Positions 54,954 through 61,984 of a stretch of DNA of 64,000 nt are shown one piece after another (the first letter of the stretch is position 1; every line of letters starts with the position of its first letter). Position numbers and translations under genes: made by a program. Origin of the DNA: Blautia sp. (GTDB lineage: Bacteria > Bacillota > Clostridia > Lachnospirales > Lachnospiraceae); NCBI GenBank assembly GCA_017515325.1, contig JAFWGA010000018.1, positions 1 through 64,000 on the forward strand. Reading direction: 5' to 3'. The notes below the pieces were generated by a model. That model did no database searches, had not been told where the DNA came from, and saw only the letters and a program-made list of their open reading frames with translations.

Positions 54954-55993
54954 ATTTCTTCATTTGTGGCGTGTGACAAGGCGGTTTCTTTTGTGATTCT
55001 GCCTTCCTTGTACAAACTCAACAGGCTGGAATCCATGGAACGCATGTTTTGCTGGGAGGAGGAATAGATCACGCCTTCGATCTGATAGATCTTATCATCA
55101 CGGATCATATTGCGTATGGCGGTGGTAAGCCGCATGACTTCAAAGACCGGGATATTTTTTCCATCGACATCGGGAACAAGCTGCTGGGAGATGACGGCCT
55201 GCAAAACCATGGAGAGCTGGACCGCTATCTGATGCTGCTGATTGGATGGGAAAACGTCCATGATGCGGTTGATGGTATTGGCGGCTCCGAGAGTATGCAG
55301 ACTGGAGAGGATAAGATGCCCTGTTTCTGCTGCGGTCAGTGCCGTAGAGATTGTTTCCAGATCACGCATTTCGCCCAGAAGGATGACATCGGGACTTTGC
55401 CTGAGAGTGGCTCTCAGGGAGACCAGGTAGCTGTCGGTATCGGTATAGATTTCCCTTTGACTGATGATACATTTATTGTGCCGGTGAAGATATTCTATGG
55501 GATCCTCCAGCGTAATGATATGCCCTGGGCGGGTATGATTGATACGGTCAATAATACAGGCCATCGTGGTGGATTTTCCGGATCCGGCAGGACCGGTAAC
55601 AAGGATCATACCCTTTGTGAAATCCGCTACATCCATAACAGAATCCGGAATACCCAATGTAGTCGGATCCGGCAGATCAAAGTGTATCAGTCGGATCACG
55701 GCAGCCATAGAGCCGCGCTGCTGGTAAGCGTTTACCCGAAAGCGTGCGAGCCCGGGTATGGAAAAGGAAAAATCATCGTCGCCGGTTTTGCGGAAGATTT
55801 CAATATCCCGGCTGCCCGCGAGTTGATAGATATTTGTCAGGATATGGCGGATATCATCAGGCATCAGCCGTTCACCGTGAGTGACGATGGTTCCATTGAT
55901 CTTCATGGACATAGGAAGTCCGGCCACGATAAAAATATCGGAGGCGTTCTGATCTCGGGCCAGTTTCAGGAATTCGGGAACAGATGGTTCCAT
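54935..55993 (-). CDS. pilT: PilT-type twitching/retraction ATPase
   Basis: This 352-residue hexameric ATPase has the N-terminal PAS-like domain beginning SVPEFLKLARDQNASDIFI, Walker A GPAGSGKSTTMA, Asp/His boxes LEDPIEYLHRH, Walker B VILLGEMRDLET and a His box GHLILSSLHT. The C-terminal AIRNMIRDDK and MRSMDSSLLSLY segments match PilT. In typical systems PilT depolymerises type IV pili after PilB has built them. No PilB gene is in the window. It is the last gene of the pilus-like operon, with 115 bp and a hairpin repeat before it. Confidence 0.92.
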   Translation of the reverse strand: MEPSVPEFLKLARDQNASDIFIVAGLPMSMKINGTIVTHGERLMPDDIRHILTNIYQLAGSRDIEIFRKTGDDDFSFSIPGLARFRVNAYQQRGSMAAVIRLIHFDLPDPTTLGIPDSVMDVADFTKGMILVTGPAGSGKSTTMACIIDRINHTRPGHIITLEDPIEYLHRHNKCIISQREIYTDTDSYLVSLRATLRQSPDVILLGEMRDLETISTALTAAETGHLILSSLHTLGAANTINRIMDVFPSNQQHQIAVQLSMVLQAVISQQLVPDVDGKNIPVFEVMRLTTAIRNMIRDDKIYQIEGVIYSSSQQNMRSMDSSLLSLYKEGRITKETALSHATNEEMLRRKL

Positions 55994-56040
55994 TGTCGTT
56001 CAGCTCCTTTCCAAAAGGGCGTAAAAGATTCTTTGCGCAA

Positions 56041-56085
56041 CTATGCAGGTCAGCAGCCCGCATTTACTGTGGGCTGCCGTATGTG
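56041..56085. repeat. short hairpin repeat, copy 2
   Basis: GCAGCCC at about 56054-56060 pairs with GGGCTGC at about 56072-56078. The flanks and stem match the segment at 40583-40625 at most positions (ACTA..CAGGTC.GCAGCCC.CAT). It lies between the last membrane-protein gene and pilT, inside the operon. Confidence 0.55.
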
Positions 56086-56108
56086 ACAGATTCGGTTTTT
56101 ACAGAGCC

Positions 56109-56654
56109 TTAGTGCAGAATGGTTTCGGAAGGAAGGAAGACGTTCTGATGAACATCCGGAGTCCATTGCTTGTCGGGAACGACATATTCGGCGTCTATGG
56201 ACAGGCAGGAGGAAGACTCTGGGAGGATCTTTCCTTCAATATAAAGACAGAGACGGTCTGTGTAGCGAATCGACAGCAGCATCTCTCCATTGGAAGCGTC
56301 TATACTGAAGTTTTCAACCTTGATTTCTTCTGTAGGATCTGTTGATGAAGGGTCGGAAATATATTTGTCTGCCAGATCCGCCGCAGTCCTGAAAAGGGAG
56401 GACTGACGATCGGAGGCCTGTCCCCCAAGAGAAGAGGAGAGCTCTTCACGTAACGATTGCAGAATATCCGTAGCAAGATTGCAGGCAGAATAATACTTCC
56501 TGGAATACTCCAGTGACAACTCGCTGGTTTTCAAATCTAAACGGGAGCTGCCTAAGGCTAACAGAGACAAAATGACAAGGCACAATACTGAAAATATCAG
56601 GAAAATGGATGGAATACCTGTGGTCACTAAAGAGTTTTGGTTCTTTTGATTCAT
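56109..56654 (-). CDS. pilin-like membrane protein 4 of the pilus-like operon
   Basis: This 181-residue protein has a short polar N-terminus (MNQKNQNSLVTTG), one hydrophobic helix at about residues 14-36 (IFLIFSVLCLVILSLLALG), and a soluble part with LEYSRKYYSACNLATDIL, reminiscent of PilX/PulO-region minor pilins. There is no clear prepilin-peptidase site (Gly-Phe-x3-Glu). It overlaps the upstream gene by four bases. Role as a minor subunit is an inference from position. Confidence 0.65.
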   Translation of the reverse strand: MNQKNQNSLVTTGIPSIFLIFSVLCLVILSLLALGSSRLDLKTSELSLEYSRKYYSACNLATDILQSLREELSSSLGGQASDRQSSLFRTAADLADKYISDPSSTDPTEEIKVENFSIDASNGEMLLSIRYTDRLCLYIEGKILPESSSCLSIDAEYVVPDKQWTPDVHQNVFLPSETILH

Positions 56655-57193
56655 CGGGCAGCCTCCTGTTCGGCGGAGAATACCGGATAACGGACGGTAA
56701 ACTCGAAAAGGGTATCTTCCTCTTCGGTGGAACGATTATCCTGAAGGAAGATCAGGCTGGCAGCCTTCTCCAGGTTCCCTCTATAGAGACGGATCACCGT
56801 TTTTTCCACCGCTTCTTCTGCCGGGCAAGGCTGCCAGGAACGGTCGAAGCTCAGAAGAATACTTCCGAGACAAGGGGTATCTTCTGCATAGAGGGTTTCA
56901 GACGGAAGATCATTTTCACCCGGAGACAGGATGTTTAAGACCAGGGGATCTCCTCTGCCTTCAAGCAGACGGACATAATCCTGGATATTGTTTGTGTCCC
57001 ATGCTTTGAGAAGTTCTGCCACGGTAGTACTGTATTCCTGAATGTGGTTCAGATTGCGGGCCTGCCGTCTGTTTTCATAGGCGGCAGCAAAAAGCCGGAT
57101 ACAGACACTGCAGGTGAGGCTTAGAAAAAGCAGACAGAGAATCATCTCCATCAAAAAAAGGTTTGATTTGGAATGAGATCTTATTCTATGCAT
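56651..57193 (-). CDS. pilin-like membrane protein 3
   Basis: The start at 57193 (MHRIRSHSKSNLFLMEMILC) follows GGAGG; the frame is open up to 57241. The 180-residue protein has a basic N-terminus, then NLFLMEMILCLLFLSL, which looks like a degenerate prepilin helix with a Glu near the expected +5 place but no preceding Gly. The soluble part follows from about residue 40. It overlaps protein 4 by four bases. Confidence 0.65.
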   Translation of the reverse strand: MHRIRSHSKSNLFLMEMILCLLFLSLTCSVCIRLFAAAYENRRQARNLNHIQEYSTTVAELLKAWDTNNIQDYVRLLEGRGDPLVLNILSPGENDLPSETLYAEDTPCLGSILLSFDRSWQPCPAEEAVEKTVIRLYRGNLEKAASLIFLQDNRSTEEEDTLFEFTVRYPVFSAEQEAAR

Positions 57194-57200
57194 GAATAGA

Positions 57201-57689
57201 TTACCTCCGTGTCTCCTTACATAGAGCAAAGACAGATTCATTCCCTTCGGTATCTGTCAGGTTAAACCAGCAGACGGCATTGTCCTCCTCCCGGGCCTCA
57301 AAGTGGGTGAGATCTGCGATAGGAGTACCCATGGAAAGATCCGGGTGAATATCTGCACTGACAAAGAGCTCTTTCAAAGAATTATTCTGCAGATAAAGAT
57401 AGGTGTAATACAGATCTCCGCCTAAAACATCAATAAAACACAAGGCCTGAGTGCCTTCGACGGTAACGAATGAGATGGCTTCATCTGATGAATTGTGCTG
57501 CCGGAACTTCGCTGTGATGTAATTGGAAGCGGTATACAGATTATTGTTCACTTCCTGTCCTTTCACATTGGAGCGGTAGACTTCAGCGGAGAGGATCAGG
57601 ACAGGCAGCAAAAACAGAACAAAGAGAAAAAACAAAAGCAGCGAGGCCAGGGAGAGAATGGGATGCTGGGTAATTCTCTTTTTTTTCAT
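57201..57689 (-). CDS. DUF4860-like pilin-associated membrane protein
   Basis: This 162-residue protein has a basic start (MKKKRITQHPILSLASLL), one helix at about residues 10-33, and a soluble beta-rich part with NNLYTASNYITAKFRQHN and ALCFIDVLGGDLYYTYLYL. This fits the DUF4860 type seen beside GspF and PilT in clostridia (from memory). It overlaps the upstream gene by four bases and is 7 bp from the next. Confidence 0.68.
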   Translation of the reverse strand: MKKKRITQHPILSLASLLLFFLFVLFLLPVLILSAEVYRSNVKGQEVNNNLYTASNYITAKFRQHNSSDEAISFVTVEGTQALCFIDVLGGDLYYTYLYLQNNSLKELFVSADIHPDLSMGTPIADLTHFEAREEDNAVCWFNLTDTEGNESVFALCKETRR

Positions 57690-58033
57690 GATCTATCCGT
57701 ATTATCCTTTCGGGGAATGACGAAAATATCCGGCAGAAGATTGGCGGCTGTCGGAGTGTATTCTACAATAAACTTTTCCGGATCGTAGGTAATGTGATAG
57801 GTTTTGGTCAGCTCCTCCAGACTCTGTGGATAACTGCCTGTAAGGGCATAGGTTCTTACGGCTCCTCCGCGAAGGGCTCTTTCCAGGGACTCCTGTTGAT
57901 TGGAAAGAGAATCCTTGGATGCAAGACGAATGCTGATGGCAAAGCAGATCACGATGGCAGCCAGGAAAATTGCTGGAAAGGCTGCTTTTAAAAGCTGAAA
58001 CAGCTTTTGCGGTACGGTTTGTTTCCGGAACAT
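57686..58033 (-). CDS. pilin-like membrane protein 1
   Basis: This 115-residue protein has one helix (about residues 13-35, AAFPAIFLAAIVICFAISI), then RGGAVRTYALTGSYPQSLEE, very like the C-terminal region of GspG/pilin proteins, where small residues after the helix lead to a YP-x-SLEEL motif. There is no prepilin cleavage site. It is 17 bp after the GspF gene. Confidence 0.65.
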   Translation of the reverse strand: MFRKQTVPQKLFQLLKAAFPAIFLAAIVICFAISIRLASKDSLSNQQESLERALRGGAVRTYALTGSYPQSLEELTKTYHITYDPEKFIVEYTPTAANLLPDIFVIPRKDNTDRS

Positions 58034-58050
58034 GACAAATACCTCACTTT

Positions 58051-59094
58051 TCAGGCCATCAGTTCTGACAGAATGCCCAGAAGGGGAAGCATAACAGACA
58101 AAAGCACCAATCCGACCAGCAGGGACATAATGATAACGATCGTAGGTTCAAGAACAGAGATGGCGTCCTGAACCCGGGCAATGGAATCCTCCTGATAGCG
58201 GGCAGAAAGCTTTTGCATGACGTCGTCCCCGGAACCGCTGGCAAAACCGATTGAGATCAGTCTGGCTTCCATGCCGGTAAAAAGCTCTGAGGCGGTAAGG
58301 GAATTGGAAAAGCTTTCGCCTTCCCTTAACAGGGTGACGGCTTTTTCCAGGTGTTCGATGATGCTGGGGGTGGAGATAAGCTTTGCTGCCATCTCCATAC
58401 TCTCCTCCGGGTCAAGGCCGCTGCGCAGACCCATGGAGATACCCTGAGCCAGACGGCTGAAATCCAGCGAGGTCGGAATCTCCCTGAAGAAGGGCAGTCT
58501 CTGGACAGTGCGGCTCAGGAGGGCTCGTCCCTTGGGGTGAAGAATGAGGAAGACAGTGAGCCCGATCAGGGCGGCCAGCAGGATGAGGAAAACAAAGGAA
58601 TAGCGCTCCAGGACAGATCCAATCCCCATCAGTCCGGCGGAAAAGCCGGTCATTTCCAACCCCATCTGTCGGAAGACCTGGGCAAAAACAGGAAGCACCC
58701 TGATCAGGAGAATGACGATAACGACTGCCATCATTCCCAGCATGATCAAGGGATAGGTGATTGCGTTACGGATCTGTTCGGAGCTTTCGATTTCCTGGGC
58801 GTAATACTTCGCCAGGATATCCATGACTTCATCCAGGCATCCTGTACGTTCCCCCAGTTGAATATAGGAGATCATAGCTTCCGGGAAGGCCTGGCTTTGC
58901 TCCAGGGTATCGGCCAGACTGCCGGTCATTTCCATTTCATTCAGGAGAGATTCCAGAAAATCCCTGCCGTCTTTTGAAGGACTGTCCTCCATCAAAAGAC
59001 GAAGTCCCTCTACGGCGGGCAGGCCGGAATGGAGAATAATGGATAATTGTTCGCAGAAATGGAATAATTCCTGGTTGGAAAGCTTGTTGATCAT
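58051..59094 (-). CDS. type II secretion / type IV pilus inner-membrane platform protein (GspF/PilC)
   Basis: The start at 59094 (MINKLSNQELFHFCEQLSII) follows AGAGGA; the frame opens upstream at 59124. The 347-residue protein has two cytosolic helical GspF domains (about 7-125 and 205-325) and three membrane helices (about 125-150, 165-195, 320-345). The motif LSIILHSGLPAVEGLRLL and its second copy RLAQGISMGLRSGLDPEESM are family marks. It would connect the ATPase to pilin insertion. Confidence 0.88.
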   Translation of the reverse strand: MINKLSNQELFHFCEQLSIILHSGLPAVEGLRLLMEDSPSKDGRDFLESLLNEMEMTGSLADTLEQSQAFPEAMISYIQLGERTGCLDEVMDILAKYYAQEIESSEQIRNAITYPLIMLGMMAVVIVILLIRVLPVFAQVFRQMGLEMTGFSAGLMGIGSVLERYSFVFLILLAALIGLTVFLILHPKGRALLSRTVQRLPFFREIPTSLDFSRLAQGISMGLRSGLDPEESMEMAAKLISTPSIIEHLEKAVTLLREGESFSNSLTASELFTGMEARLISIGFASGSGDDVMQKLSARYQEDSIARVQDAISVLEPTIVIIMSLLVGLVLLSVMLPLLGILSELMA

Positions 59095-59127
59095 AGCTAT
59101 AGTCCTCTTTCTGGCATGCGTCATGCG

Positions 59128-60072
59128 TTAATGGGCATACTGAACAGTGTAATTGTCACCGTCACCGATATAGGAACGGATAAATTCTTTGTCATCAACG
59201 GCTGCGGCAAAGGTAGGATCCATGCGGTTCCAGGATTGACCGTCAAAACTGATCACCTGCTCCACCCAGCCGCGGGAACGAATATAGACATCGATCCAGG
59301 CATGTTTTATCGTGCCCGCATAGCCGGTGACAAGACGACAAGGGATCCCCCTCATACGCAGCATGGCTGTCATCAGTGCGGCATAGTCAAAACATATGCC
59401 GGTACCGCTGTGCAGGGTTTCGTCGATGACCGGAAGATATCCGGCTTCTACTGTCTGCGCTTTATGTTCATCATAGACAACATTGGCAGTCACATAATCG
59501 TAGATGACATTCAGACAGTCAATGTCTACGGCATCATCCGGCAGCAATGAGGCAGAAAGAATACAGGCTTCGGTGTCTTCATTAAAATCGACATACTGAT
59601 TAGGATACAGATAAGGAAAGAAAACATTTTCCAGAGCTACGTCGATATCCGACACGAAGAGGGCGGCATATTGACTATCCTGCACCTGGAGATAACAGGT
59701 AACCTTATATTTGCCTTCTCCATCGGTGAAGGGGATAACAGCAGAGCTTCCTGACTCAATAAAATAAGAGTATTCTACGCCTGTCGCTTCTGAAACCAAC
59801 TTGATGTTTCTCCTCAGGCCGTCATCCGGAGCGATGGCTATGAAATAACCTTGATCCGTGTGGGAGATATCCAAAAGCAGGTAATCTTCAGAGCCAAGAG
59901 TTTGTTCCCCGGAGGCTTCCGGAACCAGTACGTGGGGTTTTTCATATACAGGAGGTTCATCGGGGGACTTTTTGGAACCGCCGCAGCCTGTGGCGAAAAG
60001 GCATGCCATGCAGACCATCGGAAGAAGCAACAGGCGGATCAGACTTCGATCGGTAAAGGGTTTTCTAAACAT
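59128..60072 (-). CDS. transglutaminase-domain lipoprotein
   Basis: This 314-residue protein has a lipoprotein signal peptide ending ATGC (Cys30), followed by a Ser/Pro linker. The transglutaminase/protease-like core is at about residues 180-300, with the catalytic Cys in GTGICFDYAALMTAMLRMRG, His in KHAWIDVYI and Asp in RMDPTFAAA. It is first in the pilus-like operon and 33 bp before gspF. Such enzymes cross-link or cleave surface proteins; a role in pilus maturation is only inferred. A minus-strand TATACT at 60153-60148 may be the -10. Confidence 0.85.
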   Translation of the reverse strand: MFRKPFTDRSLIRLLLLPMVCMACLFATGCGGSKKSPDEPPVYEKPHVLVPEASGEQTLGSEDYLLLDISHTDQGYFIAIAPDDGLRRNIKLVSEATGVEYSYFIESGSSAVIPFTDGEGKYKVTCYLQVQDSQYAALFVSDIDVALENVFFPYLYPNQYVDFNEDTEACILSASLLPDDAVDIDCLNVIYDYVTANVVYDEHKAQTVEAGYLPVIDETLHSGTGICFDYAALMTAMLRMRGIPCRLVTGYAGTIKHAWIDVYIRSRGWVEQVISFDGQSWNRMDPTFAAAVDDKEFIRSYIGDGDNYTVQYAH

Positions 60073-60229
60073 ATTTTATAAGCCTTTATTGAACAACCGT
60101 AACTGTTCGTTCATGGGTTCTTTCGCAGTTTCTATTAATCATTCAAAAGTATAGCAGATTTTTGTGGAATGGAAAACGGTTTATTCACCAAATTTGAAAA
60201 AAACTTTTTAAAAAAAATTTCAAAAGTGC

Positions 60230-60258
60230 TTGACAAGACATAATGTGGCTGATATAAT
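60230..60258 (+). promoter_or_regulatory. consensus sigma-A promoter of the riboswitch-controlled gene
   Basis: TTGACA (60230-60235), a 17-nt spacer and TATAAT (60253-60258), both perfect. Transcription would start about 60265, just before the aptamer. Confidence 0.88.
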
Positions 60259-60267
60259 GATGCCATC

Positions 60268-60350
60268 AACAAAGGCAAACTTGCCGAAAAGCAAGGACGC
60301 AAAGCCAAGGGTCTAAGGGCTTCAAAACCTATGACAGCCGGTTGCCGTTT
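60268..60350 (+). ncRNA. c-di-GMP-I (GEMM) riboswitch aptamer
   Basis: The segment has all the conserved parts of the class: AAAGGCAAAC (60271-60280), GAAA tetraloop (60286-60289), GGACGCAAAGCC (60295-60306), AGGGTCTAAGGG (60308-60319) and GACAGCCGGTTGCCG (60333-60347). The closing stem pairs GGCAA (60274-60278) with TTGCC (60342-60346). It lies in the 5' leader of the PPEP-like gene at 60540, with a terminator at 60452-60484 as expression platform. Confidence 0.95.
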
Positions 60351-60364
60351 CAGCATATGCTGAT

Positions 60365-60484
60365 GACGTAATTTTATAGGTAAATCCATTACTTTCACTT
60401 TGGATGGTGTACTCTCTCGGGAGGGTAGTGGGCTCTATATTACGTTTGGTGACCGTTTGTCCAATGGATGAACGGTTATTTTTT
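60365..60484 (+). terminator. riboswitch expression platform with intrinsic terminator
   Basis: ACCGTTTGTCC (60452-60462) pairs with GGATGAACGGT (60466-60476; 11 bp including two G-U), followed by TATTTTTT. Upstream, ACGTAATTTTATAG (about 60366-60379) can pair with CTATATTACGT (about 60434-60444), enclosing a further small hairpin (CTCTC/GGGAG region). The ON or OFF sense of c-di-GMP cannot be decided by eye; the C. difficile relative ahead of PPEP-1 is an OFF switch. Confidence 0.75.
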
Positions 60485-60539
60485 GTTGAACTGTTAATTC
60501 TTAGAACTAACTTTTACAAAGATTAAGGAGGGTATAACC

Positions 60540-61529
60540 ATGAAGCGTGAAAAGATGATGGAGATTTTGAGAAACAGAAAAGTTGTTGCTGGAGTTTTTG
60601 CAGTAGTGGCTGTTGCTCTTCTGGCGACGTTTTCTTTGAGGACACCCAAAAATATTCCTGAGCTCCCCAGCTACGAAGATCCGATTCTGATCTTAACAGC
60701 AGAAGAGGAAGAAACTCCGTTGGCCTCAGCCCCCAAGGTTACGACCAAGACGACTCAGTCTACCAAGACCAACAAGAAAAACGTTACGCTTAAGTCGGCT
60801 TCAACCCGCAGCTATACAAACAATCTGGGAACAAAGACAACGAAGAATTCAAAGACAGTGAAAAATGGTAACACTACCGTTAAAACTGATACTACCGTAG
60901 CAACAAACACCGTTGAAAAGTATACCAAGAAATCCAAAATCAAGGTCGTCACGACAAAGGTCACGACCACGGTCAAGACAACGACAACCGTTACACCGGT
61001 AACGACAACTTCAACCACGACCAAGACCGCGAAGACCAGTACATCAAGCTCTTCTTCCAATACAGCTTCTACTTCTACCAGCGTCCGCAGTCTTGCCCCC
61101 CTTATGGATGCAAGGGTTCTGAATGCTTTTGAGACTTTGGGCTTTAAGATTGTCATCAATCCCAGTGTTTCCTATTCCGGTTACTTCAATGCAAAGGATC
61201 GTACTATTACACTGAGACAGGCTGACAGCACCATCTATCACGAACTTGGCCATTTTATTGATTTCATGGCAGGAAATGTTACCAGCCAGGGCGGATTTGC
61301 CAGCATTTATGCAGCAGAGAAATCTAAATTCCCGGGTGCGAATATTGTATACGCATCGCAGAGCGATTATGAATTCTTTGCAGAAAGCATGAGAGTATAT
61401 ATCCAGCAGAAAGCAGACCTTAAGAAAAACTGCCCGAAGACCGCAGCTACGATTGAGACGGCTATCTCCAAGATCACAGATACCCAGGTCGCTACCTATA
61501 AGAAGGTCTATGCAGCTTATTGGAAATAA
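60540..61529 (+). CDS. PPEP-like zinc metalloprotease with Thr/Ser-rich stalk
   Basis: This 329-residue protein has an N-terminal membrane segment (about residues 14-30, signal or anchor), a Thr/Ser/Lys-rich low-complexity stalk (about 65-185, dominated by ACN codons), and a C-terminal metalloprotease domain. Zinc-site residues match PPEP-1 of C. difficile by spacing: His234, Glu235, His238 in HELGHFIDF, Tyr271 in NIVYASQ and Glu278 in YEFFAES; the tail LKKNCPKTAATIE also matches. PPEP-1 cleaves Pro-Pro bonds in adhesins and is controlled by the same type of riboswitch. AAGGAGGG precedes the start. No second PPEP substrate gene (adhesin with Pro-Pro repeats) was seen in the window. Confidence 0.88.
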   Translation: MKREKMMEILRNRKVVAGVFAVVAVALLATFSLRTPKNIPELPSYEDPILILTAEEEETPLASAPKVTTKTTQSTKTNKKNVTLKSASTRSYTNNLGTKTTKNSKTVKNGNTTVKTDTTVATNTVEKYTKKSKIKVVTTKVTTTVKTTTTVTPVTTTSTTTKTAKTSTSSSSSNTASTSTSVRSLAPLMDARVLNAFETLGFKIVINPSVSYSGYFNAKDRTITLRQADSTIYHELGHFIDFMAGNVTSQGGFASIYAAEKSKFPGANIVYASQSDYEFFAESMRVYIQQKADLKKNCPKTAATIETAISKITDTQVATYKKVYAAYWK

Positions 61530-61564
61530 ATCAAATCATAAAACGAATATGGATACCGTATTCA

Positions 61565-61596
61565 CCCCGGAAACCTTTGGTTTCCGGGGTTTTTTT
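61565..61596 (+). terminator. intrinsic terminator after the PPEP-like gene
   Basis: CCCCGGAAACC (61565-61575) pairs with GGTTTCCGGGG (61579-61589), loop TTT, followed by seven T. Confidence 0.92.
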
Positions 61597-61657
61597 AAAG
61601 GAAGGTAACGACTCGGCACTCTGTGCTGATCAGGCACATAGAAACAAAAAATATATG

Positions 61658-61686
61658 TTTACAAATCAGAAAATATATTGTATCAT
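61658..61686 (+). promoter_or_regulatory. probable promoter and long leader of rho
   Basis: TTTACA (61658-61663), a 17-nt spacer and TATCAT (61681-61686). The leader to 61985 is about 290 nt, AT-rich, with no gene that can be supported. Long rho leaders are known sites of autoregulation; here this is inference. Confidence 0.5.
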
Positions 61687-61984
61687 GAAATTCGATGTTT
61701 GAAGTAAATACATTTGCCCGGCACTGTCATTATATTCTAAAAACGAAGTCCTTATCATATTCTAAGGTATTCTCCTTTTGAAATTGCAAGAAGATAGAAC
61801 TCTCGATTGTCAGAATTTCATTTTTTATCTTTTTTTCTGACTGCTCCCTATATTCAACAGGAAAAATATACAGTATGTGCATGAATTGACAGTAATTATG
61901 CCGCATTCACAGCGAAGGATCGGCGCATATGTGCATGGCGCCATAGGAGTCTGCGCATGCTACAATAAAAGATTGAGGTCGTAT

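Noticed and set aside
55049-56086. A 345-codon plus-strand frame opposite pilT
   Set aside because: Antisense of a complete PilT with all ATPase motifs.
60135-60398. An 87-codon minus-strand frame across the riboswitch
   Set aside because: It is antisense to a highly conserved RNA and has no ribosome binding site.
60780-61090. Thr-rich segment considered as a DNA tandem repeat or CRISPR-like array
   Set aside because: There is no fixed period; it is low-complexity coding sequence of a Thr/Ser stalk with ACN codons.
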